Of a stretch of 64,000 nt of DNA, positions 9,379 through 17,386 are shown in pieces. The DNA is from Rhodocyclaceae bacterium (lineage in GTDB: Bacteria; Pseudomonadota; Gammaproteobacteria; Burkholderiales; Rhodocyclaceae): the NCBI GenBank assembly GCA_008080565.1, contig VIKE01000007.1:46282-110281 (forward strand), read 5' to 3'. The translations under genes were made by a program, and so were the position numbers. The notes beneath the pieces are model-generated. The model was given only the letters and a program-made list of their open reading frames with translations, made no database searches and was not told the origin of the DNA. The stretch's first letter is position 1. The number at the start of each line of letters is the position of its first letter.

Positions 9379-10008
9379 CTATGGTCTGGCGAAGATATTC
9401 CGGTCGAATGTCAGGTTGTCGAAGGCGGCGTAGGTCCAGGGCAGGCCGTTGGCTTGCGATGAGAGGCGTACCTTGGCGATGTTGCGGCTGGGCGAGGAAA
9501 AGCTCAGCGGATGCCAGTGGCCAAGGAAGTTGGCATCGTGAACCCCCAACTGCGTCAGTACCTTGCCCAGATATTTGCCGGTCGAGTCGTAGGCCTCCAT
9601 GAATGGCCGGTTATCGGCATTGCCCGAGCCTTCTGGCGAGTTCATCGCATAAGCCCAAACGCTGACCGATTGCTGCAATTGGGAAAACGTCGCTTCGAGG
9701 GCGCCGTAGCGCGCATCGAACCAGGGATTGGAAGGATCGGCTTCGATGATGGTCAGGACATTTTTTCCGCTCTGGGCGGATCCGCCCACCGGCATTTCCT
9801 TGGCGAATGCTGACCACGTGCGTGGCGGGTAGGTCACGCTGGCAAAGTTCACGCCTGAACTGGCATAGGTAGAGTCAACGGCCGTACCACTGGGCACGTC
9901 GTCGAAAGTAATGGAAACCGTTCGCCAAATATTGGGTGGCGGGCGAAATGGAGGACGCTGTGAAATGACGCCGCCGAGCTTGATCGCATTGTTTGTGAAG
10001 TCGGGCAT
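9379..10008 (-). CDS. Hypothetical beta-sandwich-like protein
   Basis: ITFDDVPSGTAVDSTYASSGVNF resembles PEP-CTERM/carbohydrate-binding ectodomains, but no signal peptide or PEP-CTERM tail is visible. Confidence 0.5.
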   Translation of the reverse strand: MPDFTNNAIKLGGVISQRPPFRPPPNIWRTVSITFDDVPSGTAVDSTYASSGVNFASVTYPPRTWSAFAKEMPVGGSAQSGKNVLTIIEADPSNPWFDARYGALEATFSQLQQSVSVWAYAMNSPEGSGNADNRPFMEAYDSTGKYLGKVLTQLGVHDANFLGHWHPLSFSSPSRNIAKVRLSSQANGLPWTYAAFDNLTFDRNIFARP

Positions 10009-10192
10009 GAGAAACGCTCCTTTTCAGTGATGCACAAATTTGCAAAGCGGCACACTTGCGACAGGAATGAAATCTCTCAAGTGTGCTTTTTTGCCAACGA
10101 TTGTCCATACGAAAAGCATAGATTAATCGCTCTGGCATTCAAGGAGAAGCTGTACAAAACACTGCGGGCACAGCCGTTTTTGCCAATCCGGA

Positions 10193-10226
10193 TGCCACGG
10201 TCAACCGGAAATTTTGCCCAAAATTC
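10193..10226 (-). repeat. Dispersed 35-40 bp motif, copy 2 (minus orientation)
   Basis: Reverse complement GAATTTTGGGCAAAATTTCCGGTTGACCGTGGCA; overlaps the stop codon of the mscS-like gene. Confidence 0.85.
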
Positions 10227-11853
10227 AAAGCGGTCGTTTTGCCGGCGCCGGGTACCAGTCGTCCGGCTTCACCACCTTGGCCTGCGCCGTATCGGCGAGG
10301 TAATGTGGCGACATGATCTGCACGCCAAACTCGTTGAAGACATCCTGGATATTGGCATGGAGCTGGCTCAGCACCTCGGCGCGCGGCCGCGGGCTGTGCG
10401 GGATAGCCTGGGCGACCAGCCGGTATTCCGGATAGAAATCGGAAAGGTTGGTTTGAAAGACGACGGGCGGGGGATTGTCGAGAATCCCCGGAGTCCGCTT
10501 CGCCGCGTCGATCAGCATGGCCTCGACCTGCCGCCACGGCGTGTCGTAGCCGATGGTGACGGTCGTATCGACGACATAGCCGGCGCCATCGACGGTGCGC
10601 GAATAGTTCTTGGTCACCGCCCCGGTGATCATCGAATTGGGCAGCGTCAGCTCCTCGCCGAGGCCGGTACGAATGCAGGTCGTAAACATGCCGATCCTGA
10701 CCACCGTGCCTTCATGCTCGCCAATGCGCACGTATTCGCCGGCCCGGATGGTCCGCGTGTAAGTCAGGATCAGCCCGGCCGCACCCTGGCCAACAACGCT
10801 CGAGGCGCCAAGCGAGACCATCAGGCCGAGCAGCACCGACAGCCCCCTGAACGCCTCGGTCTGGGCGCCTGGCAGATACGGATAGGCCATGGCGATGGCA
10901 AACAGCCAGATGCCGATGCCGAAAAGTCGCCGCGTCGTCGGCATGGTTTCCGGTTCCAGCCAGCTGACCGGCGTTCCGGTATGCGACACACGCTCGAAAA
11001 AGCGCCCGAGGAAACCAATGAAAACGCGCGCCAGCATGAAAATGACCAGCGCCACGCCCAGCCCGGGAATGGCGCCGAGAATGCTTTCGAGCAGGCCGCC
11101 CGCGACGTTCAGCAGGTAGTCGTTGAGGCGCTCGCCCCACGGCCGGGTGTACGGGAAACGCGAGAGCACGAAACTCAGCCATTCATAACTCAGCAACAGC
11201 ACCACCAGCCAGCGCAGGATGATCAGAAGGCGGCGCAGGAAAGGCAGCAGGTATTCGCCCTCGATCAGTTGCAGGTTGCCGATCTTCAGGTTCTCCACCT
11301 TGCGCTCGGCACGGCTCAACAGCGCGTTGGCCAGCCAGCCGCGCAGTCGGCTCAGCGTCCACAGCAGCAAGCCGAAGACCAGCGTGGCAAGCGCCGTGGC
11401 GCCCAGCGCCTTGAGCAGCGACTCCATGTTTCTCGACTCCCGCGTCTCGGCCACAATCTGCTCCAGTCGCCGCGCCGCCTGCCCGGCGACCGCCTCCGGT
11501 GTTTCCTGCAGCAGCGGGTCGGCATCGCCGGCCGTGATGACGAAAGCCAGGCGATCATCGAGCACGATCAACTGCCCTTCGGGATTGGTCCTGATGGTGA
11601 CGACCAATTCGCCCCCCTGACGCAAGGCCTCCTCGATCACCGAGCGGGCTCGTGCCGCGCGCACGGCCGGTGTTGCCCCGAGAAAGTGGGCGCGGAACAC
11701 CGTCAAAGTGCGGTTGAAAACGATCAGGCTGGCTTCTGCAGTCGCCGCCTCGGTGCCATGCGCCTTGGTCTCCGGCGCCGGCGTTGCCCAGGCCGCGCCT
11801 GTCAGCATGATGGCCGTCAGGAATAGTCCGATTGCACGCAGGGCTGCTCGCAT
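10225..11853 (-). CDS. Mechanosensitive ion channel family (MscS-like)
   Basis: Multiple TM helices; VLLGLMVSLGASSVVGQGAAGLILTYTRTIRAGEYVRIGEHEGTVVRIGMFTTCIRTGLGEELTLPNSMI. Confidence 0.9.
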   Translation of the reverse strand: MRAALRAIGLFLTAIMLTGAAWATPAPETKAHGTEAATAEASLIVFNRTLTVFRAHFLGATPAVRAARARSVIEEALRQGGELVVTIRTNPEGQLIVLDDRLAFVITAGDADPLLQETPEAVAGQAARRLEQIVAETRESRNMESLLKALGATALATLVFGLLLWTLSRLRGWLANALLSRAERKVENLKIGNLQLIEGEYLLPFLRRLLIILRWLVVLLLSYEWLSFVLSRFPYTRPWGERLNDYLLNVAGGLLESILGAIPGLGVALVIFMLARVFIGFLGRFFERVSHTGTPVSWLEPETMPTTRRLFGIGIWLFAIAMAYPYLPGAQTEAFRGLSVLLGLMVSLGASSVVGQGAAGLILTYTRTIRAGEYVRIGEHEGTVVRIGMFTTCIRTGLGEELTLPNSMITGAVTKNYSRTVDGAGYVVDTTVTIGYDTPWRQVEAMLIDAAKRTPGILDNPPPVVFQTNLSDFYPEYRLVAQAIPHSPRPRAEVLSQLHANIQDVFNEFGVQIMSPHYLADTAQAKVVKPDDWYPAPAKRPL

Positions 11854-11933
11854 TTCAAGTCTCCATCCAAATCGGGCCGGGCTTTTCTCGCCGGTCATCT
11901 TTATGCATTCTAAATTCGCCGGCATAACCAGCG

Positions 11934-12206
11934 TCAAGTTTCTGCCCGGCCAAGCCCCAGAGAGGCCGCATACCGGCGCTTCTCGCCGGGTGACAACTGC
12001 TTGATCCGGTATTCCGCCTTCGAGGCCGATGAACGATCAGGATGGTTTTCGTAACCAAGCAGCCGGAGCGGCGGATGCGAGCGCGTATAGCGCGCACCGG
12101 TGCCGGCGCAATGAGCGGCGTAGCGACCGGCCACGTCGACCGCGATGCCGGTATAAATGCTGCCATCGACGCACTCGATCATGTACAGAAACCAGGGCTT
12201 GCTCAT
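11934..12206 (-). CDS. GIY-YIG nuclease family protein
   Basis: WFLYMIECVDGSIYTGIAVDVAGRYAAHCAGTGARYTR. Confidence 0.9.
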   Translation of the reverse strand: MSKPWFLYMIECVDGSIYTGIAVDVAGRYAAHCAGTGARYTRSHPPLRLLGYENHPDRSSASKAEYRIKQLSPGEKRRYAASLGLGRAET

Positions 12207-12454
12207 GCTTCAGTCGAGCGGGCCAGGGCGCTGCGGATGCGCTCGATGGTCGCCTCGACCGGCGCCTGGCGGGGCACATCGAGGCCGAGATCGCGGGCGA
12301 TGGCATTGACCTTGGCCGGGTTGAGCGGAATGCCGCCGCGATCAACCGCCGCAATCAGCTGGCGGGCCCGCGCGTAGTCGGAAAGCGGGGCGGGGCGGCC
12401 GAAAAACAGCGCCCATATGCGCGAGAAAAGGCCCGTCGGCCGGCGTGATCCCAT
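12203..12454 (-). CDS. Small hypothetical protein
   Basis: MGSRRPTGLFSRIWALFFGRPAPLSDYARARQLIAAVDRGGIPLNPAKVNAIARDLGLDVP; overlaps the GIY-YIG start. Confidence 0.55.
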   Translation of the reverse strand: MGSRRPTGLFSRIWALFFGRPAPLSDYARARQLIAAVDRGGIPLNPAKVNAIARDLGLDVPRQAPVEATIERIRSALARSTEA

Positions 12455-12486
12455 ACACTTGCTTCTTGATAAAAGCTGAAGGATAC

Positions 12487-13200
12487 ATGGATGCAGCTGG
12501 CAACGAAGATGCAACGGACGCGGAGCGCACGAACTTGAGCGAAGTGACAATCAGCCGCAGCATGCTCGCCGCGAGTGAGTTGCCGATCTACAACGGCGTT
12601 TCGATGGCCAGAATCACCCTGGTCGGCGATGCCGCCCTGGCCGAGCGGGCCCTGGCCGCCTTGCTGGCGGTGCCGGCCATCGGTTTCGATACCGAGTCGA
12701 AACCCACCTTCCTGAAAGGCGAGATTTCCACCGGGCCGCACCTTGTTCAACTGGCCACCGACGAACACGTCTATCTATTCCCCGTCGTCTTCGCCGCCAA
12801 TCATGATGTGCTGCGGCAAATCCTTGCCGCCCAGAACGTGCTCAAAGTCGGCTTCGGTCTTGGCAACGACCGCAGCGCCCTGCGTGCGCGCCTCGGCATC
12901 GAACTGGCCAATGTCCTCGACCTTGGCGAAGCCCTGCGCGGGCCCGGCCATCGCGGCACGGTCGGGGCCAAAGTCGCCGTCGCCCACTACTTCGGCCAGA
13001 AATTCCAGAAATCGAAAAAAGTCGGCACCAGCAACTGGGCCAGTGCGCGCCTCAACGAGCGCCAGTTGTTATACGCTGCCAACGACGCGCACGTCGCCCT
13101 GCAAATCTACCGGGCCTGGCTGCGCGACCCCGAGCGTCTGGCGCAAACCGTGCCGGCCGCGGCAATTCAACCAAGCTCAGGAAACGAAAATCATGGCTGA
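12487..13200 (+). CDS. 3'-5' exonuclease domain protein (RNase D-like)
   Basis: AIGFDTESKPTFLKGE, HLVQLATDEHVYLF, VGTSNWASARLNERQLLYAANDAHVALQIY. Confidence 0.85.
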   Translation: MDAAGNEDATDAERTNLSEVTISRSMLAASELPIYNGVSMARITLVGDAALAERALAALLAVPAIGFDTESKPTFLKGEISTGPHLVQLATDEHVYLFPVVFAANHDVLRQILAAQNVLKVGFGLGNDRSALRARLGIELANVLDLGEALRGPGHRGTVGAKVAVAHYFGQKFQKSKKVGTSNWASARLNERQLLYAANDAHVALQIYRAWLRDPERLAQTVPAAAIQPSSGNENHG

Positions 13201-13831
13201 ATCACTGCCCATGCTGTCATTGCTGGAAACCCGCGTACTTGGCACCCTCGTCGAAAAACAGCGCACCGTGCCCGACACCTATCCGCTCTCGGTCAATGCG
13301 CTGCTCGCCGGCTGCAACCAGAAAACCAGCCGGAATCCGGTCATCGAAGCCAGCGAGAGCGACGTCGTTCAAGCTATCGATGTCCTGAAAGGCCTCTGGC
13401 TGGTCAATGAAATCAGCGGCAGCCGGGTCAGCCGGTTCGAGCACCGTCTCGAGAAAATACTCGGCGTGCCGACGCAAGCCTCGGCACTGCTCACCGTGCT
13501 CATGCTGCGCGGGCCGCAAACGGCCGGCGAACTGCGCCTCAACTGCGAACGCCTGCACCGCTTTGCCGACATCTCGTCGGTCGAAGCCTTCCTCGAAGAA
13601 CTGGCCAGCCGGGAAGGGGGCGCTCTGGTCGTCGAACTGCCGCGCCTGCCCGGATCGCGCGAAAACCGCTGGATGCACCTGCTCAGCGGCGAGCCGGAAA
13701 TCGAAACCATGCTGCCGGCAAAGTCGTCGCATACGCCCAACCAGGAAATCGAAGAATTGAAGGCGAGGGTGACCGCGCTCGAAACCGAGCTGGCTGAAAT
13801 GCGCACCCGGCTATCCGCAATCGGCGCATGA
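13193..13831 (+). CDS. YceH family protein (DUF480)
   Basis: LLETRVLGTLVEKQRTVPDTYPLSVNALLAGCNQKTSRNPV. Confidence 0.9.
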   Translation: MAESLPMLSLLETRVLGTLVEKQRTVPDTYPLSVNALLAGCNQKTSRNPVIEASESDVVQAIDVLKGLWLVNEISGSRVSRFEHRLEKILGVPTQASALLTVLMLRGPQTAGELRLNCERLHRFADISSVEAFLEELASREGGALVVELPRLPGSRENRWMHLLSGEPEIETMLPAKSSHTPNQEIEELKARVTALETELAEMRTRLSAIGA

Positions 13832-14730
13832 AACCTCGCCATACGGCCAGTCCCGGCCGCATCCGCATCATCGGCGCCGCCAGCGGCATCGGGGCGCAGG
13901 ATCGCGCCTGCGAAGACGGCCCGGTCGCTTTTCATCGCTCGCAAGCCTGGCATGAACTCGAGCATCACCCGTTGATTGACTGGGGCAAGACACTGTTTGC
14001 CCCGCAAGGCGATCATGCCTCGATCACCGGACGAATCGCCGCGCTGTGCCGCAATCTCGCCGACGAAGTCGTGCTCGCCCTGCGCGCCGGCGAGTTTCCG
14101 GTTGTCATCGGTGGCGACCACTCCGTCGCCATTGGCACCTGGAGCGGCGTTGCCCGCGCCATTGCCGAACCGATCGGCCTGCTCTGGATCGACGCCCATC
14201 TCGACAGCCACACCCCGGAAACCAGCTACTCCGGCGCCATCCACGGCATGCCGCTGGCCTGCCTGCTCGGCCGTGGCGACAAACGCCTGCTCAACATCGG
14301 GCTGGAAGGCAGCCAGATCAGCGCTGCCCACACCGTTGTCCTCGGGCCGCGCAGCTACGAACCGGAAGAGCTCGAATTCCTGCAGCGCATGCAAGTGCGC
14401 ATTATCGACAGCGACGAAATACTTCGCCGAGGCTTCGCCGCCTGTCTCGACGAAGCGATAGCCATCGTCGCCAGCGCCCCGGCCGGTTTTGGCGTCACGC
14501 TCGACCTCGACGCCATCGACCCACGCCTGGCCCCCGGCGTCGGCAGCCCCGAGCCCGATGGCCTGGTCGTGCACGATGCCGTCGAGGCCATGCGCCGAAT
14601 CGGCGGCCTGCCCGGACTGAAGGCGCTGGAAATCGTCGAATACAACCCGGACCGTGACCGCCATGGCACAACGGCCGGGCTGATCTCGGATTTGATCGGG
14701 GAATTGCTGCCGCCGGGCAGCGACAGGTAG
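13828..14730 (+). CDS. Arginase family protein
   Basis: VIGGDHSVAIGTWSG, LLWIDAHLDSHTPE, TLDLDAIDPRLAPGVGSPEPDG. Confidence 0.9.
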   Translation: MKPRHTASPGRIRIIGAASGIGAQDRACEDGPVAFHRSQAWHELEHHPLIDWGKTLFAPQGDHASITGRIAALCRNLADEVVLALRAGEFPVVIGGDHSVAIGTWSGVARAIAEPIGLLWIDAHLDSHTPETSYSGAIHGMPLACLLGRGDKRLLNIGLEGSQISAAHTVVLGPRSYEPEELEFLQRMQVRIIDSDEILRRGFAACLDEAIAIVASAPAGFGVTLDLDAIDPRLAPGVGSPEPDGLVVHDAVEAMRRIGGLPGLKALEIVEYNPDRDRHGTTAGLISDLIGELLPPGSDR

Positions 14731-14782
14731 TTCGCCGGCGCGACCGGCGTCGAGCATTTGGCTTTTTCTCGATTCCCTTTCT

Positions 14783-14817
14783 GGCCTGCAGGGCAAGCCC
14801 CTCTCAATTCCGGTTGA
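14783..14817 (+). repeat. Left arm of imperfect inverted repeat flanking the TA module
   Basis: GGCCTGCAGGGCAAGCCCCTCTCAATTCCGGTTGA pairs with the reverse complement of 15710-15744. Confidence 0.7.
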
Positions 14818-14834
14818 GTAGCTTGCGAGCGATA

Positions 14835-14917
14835 TGGTGAAAGCCCCATTCTGTTGAGGTTTGGGGCCTTTTCTGACAGGCAGAAGCTGCCAACGAATTC
14901 GACGGCAAGCCGCGACC
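14835..14917 (+). repeat. Left direct repeat flanking the TA module
   Basis: TGGTGAAAGCCCCATT...GGTTTGGGGCCTTTTCTGACAGGCAGAAGCTGCCAACGAATTCGACGGCAAGCCGCGACCT vs 15578-15662. Confidence 0.8.
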
Positions 14918-14920
14918 TCA

Positions 14921-14949
14921 TTGACGTCAACCAAATTCGGTACTAAATT
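14921..14949 (+). promoter_or_regulatory. Sigma-70-like promoter of the TA operon with overlapping inverted repeat
   Basis: TTGACG - 17 bp - TAAATT; IR CCAAATT(N8)AATTTGG spans the spacer and -10. Confidence 0.65.
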
Positions 14950-14976
14950 TGGGCTTGGTGAACCCCGGGAGGTAAC

Positions 14977-15255
14977 ATGCAGTCAATCGCCAACATCAAA
15001 TCCATTTCGTACCTGAAAAGCCATGCGGCGCAGATTTCTGAAGAATTGGAAATGAACGGGAATCCGTTTGTGATCACCCAGAATGGTGAGGCCACCATGG
15101 TGATTGAGGGCGTCAAGCAGTTTCAGGAAAAAGAAGCGCTCATTGCGGCTTTGAAAATCATCGCCTTGGGCGAGAAAGACCGCTTGCAAGGGAAAGGCAT
15201 TCCCGCTGCCGAATCACGGGCGCAACTGCTGGCTGCTCGTCAAAACCGGAAATAA
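14977..15255 (+). CDS. Antitoxin, Phd/YefM family
   Basis: NIKSISYLKSHAAQISEELEMNGNPFVITQNGEATMVIEGVKQFQ; start codon of the toxin overlaps the stop. Confidence 0.85.
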   Translation: MQSIANIKSISYLKSHAAQISEELEMNGNPFVITQNGEATMVIEGVKQFQEKEALIAALKIIALGEKDRLQGKGIPAAESRAQLLAARQNRK

Positions 15256-15575
15256 TGGCGGTCATCATTCTTCCCGATGCCCAGGCGGACTTGCTTTCGC
15301 TTCAGGACTACATGCTCGACAAGTGGGGCGAAGCCGCATGGCTGAAAGCTGAGGACGAGATTTTCGAAAAACTGGAGAAAGTTGACTCCGGGATTTTCAA
15401 TGGAACGCCAGTCCAAGAACTTACGTCAGTGGGCATCTTGGATTACCAGAACGTTTACACCTCGCATCACAAATTGGTCTACCGACGCATCGGCAGTGAT
15501 ACCTATGTGTACCTCATTGCTGGACATAGGCAGGACTACCCCACGATTCTGGTGAAACGGTTATTGAGTCGGTGA
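15255..15575 (+). CDS. Toxin, RelE/ParE family
   Basis: VIILPDAQADLLSLQDYMLDKWGEAAW...VYTSHHKLVYRRIGSDTYVYLIAGHRQDYPTIL. Confidence 0.87.
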   Translation: MAVIILPDAQADLLSLQDYMLDKWGEAAWLKAEDEIFEKLEKVDSGIFNGTPVQELTSVGILDYQNVYTSHHKLVYRRIGSDTYVYLIAGHRQDYPTILVKRLLSR

Positions 15576-15577
15576 TT

Positions 15578-15662
15578 TGGCGAAAGCACCTCTCCAGCAA
15601 GGTTTGGGGGCTTTTCCGGACAGGCAAAACTGCCTGCGAATTCGGCGGTAAGCCGCGATCCT
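15578..15662 (+). repeat. Right direct repeat flanking the TA module
   Basis: TGGCGAAAGCACCTCTCCAGCAAGGTTTGGGGGCTTTTCCGGACAGGCAAAACTGCCTGCGAATTCGGCGGTAAGCCGCGATCCT. Confidence 0.8.
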
Positions 15663-15698
15663 TCAAAATCCTTGCAGCGCAATAACCCCAAGAAAAAT

Positions 15699-15730
15699 GC
15701 CCCTCGAAATCAACCGATTTTCAGAGGGGC
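15699..15730 (+). terminator. Hairpin GCCCCTCGAAAT...ATTTTCAGAGGGGC (terminator-like)
   Basis: 7-bp G/C stem plus an extended A/T stem; no strong U-tract after it. Confidence 0.4.
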
Positions 15731-15744
15731 TTGCCCGCAGGGCC
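15710..15744 (-). repeat. Right arm of inverted repeat flanking the TA module
   Basis: Reverse complement GGCCCTGCGGGCAAGCCCCTCTGAAAATCGGTTGA. Confidence 0.7.
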
Positions 15745-16083
15745 GGTATCCCTGAATAAGGGGAAGGGGCGACGACTTACCCCGATCCTCTCCCACCGGC
15801 CAGGTGTCATTGGAATGCAACACGCGTCGGATATTGTTTCAGGGTTGGCTGCGTCAAAATGACGCAAGCGTTTCTTGGTTATGACGGCAAATTGTAAAGA
15901 TAATCACGGATTAGTCTGAATGGGCTGTTGCGGGTGCCTGCGCGAGAAGTAGAATTCCGCCCGGTCTGTTCATGCATATTGAATGGTCTGTCAGCTTTGG
16001 TGGGGTCAAAACCCGTTCTTTCATTGGTGTTGTCGGCTATCCCGGCTAAAAATGCTGCAGTGCAATGTGGTAACATTTCAAGA

Positions 16084-17334
16084 ATGATGTCATGCCGAAA
16101 AATCCTGATCGCATCTGCGGCCTCCGTGCTTGTTCATGCTCCCGCTGCGGTGGCGAACGAGGGCGATGTCGTCAATCTGAGTGCTGCTGTCACGATGATG
16201 CATGACAACAATATGTTCCGTCTGGCGCCTAATGCCAACCCGGCTAATTACGGGCTGGATGGGCGTTCCGACACCATTACCATGACCTCGCTGGGCCTCA
16301 ATCTCAACAAGATGGTTGGCCGGCAGCAGCTGATTGGCAATATCAGTTTTGCCGACACCAGTTACAAGCGCAACAGCTACCTCGATTTCCTGGCCCTGAA
16401 CTACGACGGCAAGTGGCTGTGGGCTGTCGGTACCCGCTGGACGGGCGAATTTGCGCTGGATCGTGCCGAATCGCTCAACACTTATTCCGACTACATCACC
16501 AATAACTATCGGCAACGCAATGTCCGCCTCGTCGAGAACGAGCGCTTCACCGCCAACTACTGGTTTCACACCAGTTGGGCCGCCTTCCTCGGCGTATCGC
16601 GCAACAGCGTGACCAACGAGCAGGCAGTCCTGGCCGAAAACGATTACGAAGCCAGTGGCTTCAACTACGGCATCCGTTTTCGCCCCGTTTCCGGCAACAC
16701 GGTGGCGCTTCGCATCAGGCAGCTCGACGGCAGTTACTCGAATCGCCCGTTCAATGCTGCCGCGCAGGCCGACAACGGTTTTTCGCACAACAGCATTGAC
16801 CTCGAAGCCAGCTGGTTACTTACCGGCAAAACGCAACTGCGCAGCCGGCTCGAATACCTCGAACGCAAACACGACCATTTTGTCTCGCGCGACTACAGCG
16901 GTTGGGCCGGCAACCTGGATCTGGTCTATGCTGCGACCGGCAAGAGTAATTTGACCTTCGGCTACAAACATGGTCTGGAAAGTTTTCAGGGCAGCTATCG
17001 CGAAGCGCAGGCGCCTTTCAGACAAATCACCTCCAGCTATTACGAGCTCGACGAACTCAACCTTGGCGCCCGCTGGGCCGCTACCGACAAAATCTCCACC
17101 AGCGCCCGCCTGGGCTATGGCAAGCGCAGCTATCACGGTGAAATAGCGCCCCTGCCGGCCGGAGTCGAGCCGCGTCAAGACAAGACAACCCGGGCCGGCA
17201 TTGATATCAGCTACCGACCCTTACGCTGGTTTGAAATAAAGGCCGGCATGAACTACGAGAAGCGCAACGTCAATGACGACCGCTACGACTACAAAGACCG
17301 CACCACTTTTGTCTCGCTCAGCGCCCAGTACTGA
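16084..17334 (+). CDS. epsL: XrtB/PEP-CTERM-associated outer-membrane protein EpsL
   Basis: Signal peptide, beta-barrel-like repeats ending in FVSLSAQY; first gene of the epsL-D-E-F-G-xrtB order. Confidence 0.75.
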   Translation: MMSCRKILIASAASVLVHAPAAVANEGDVVNLSAAVTMMHDNNMFRLAPNANPANYGLDGRSDTITMTSLGLNLNKMVGRQQLIGNISFADTSYKRNSYLDFLALNYDGKWLWAVGTRWTGEFALDRAESLNTYSDYITNNYRQRNVRLVENERFTANYWFHTSWAAFLGVSRNSVTNEQAVLAENDYEASGFNYGIRFRPVSGNTVALRIRQLDGSYSNRPFNAAAQADNGFSHNSIDLEASWLLTGKTQLRSRLEYLERKHDHFVSRDYSGWAGNLDLVYAATGKSNLTFGYKHGLESFQGSYREAQAPFRQITSSYYELDELNLGARWAATDKISTSARLGYGKRSYHGEIAPLPAGVEPRQDKTTRAGIDISYRPLRWFEIKAGMNYEKRNVNDDRYDYKDRTTFVSLSAQY

Positions 17335-17386
17335 CGTGACCAACGCCATTCAAGAATCCGCTGCAACCATTTTTTAAGGTGAACCT

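Noticed and set aside
10027-11826. 599-aa + strand ORF opposite the MscS-like gene
   Set aside because: Antisense frame of a real gene; Q/H/R/P-rich pseudo-protein typical of GC-rich complementary frames.
14806-14818. CAATTCCGGTTGAG as a dispersed-motif copy
   Set aside because: Match stops after about 11 bp; it belongs to the TA-flanking inverted repeat instead.
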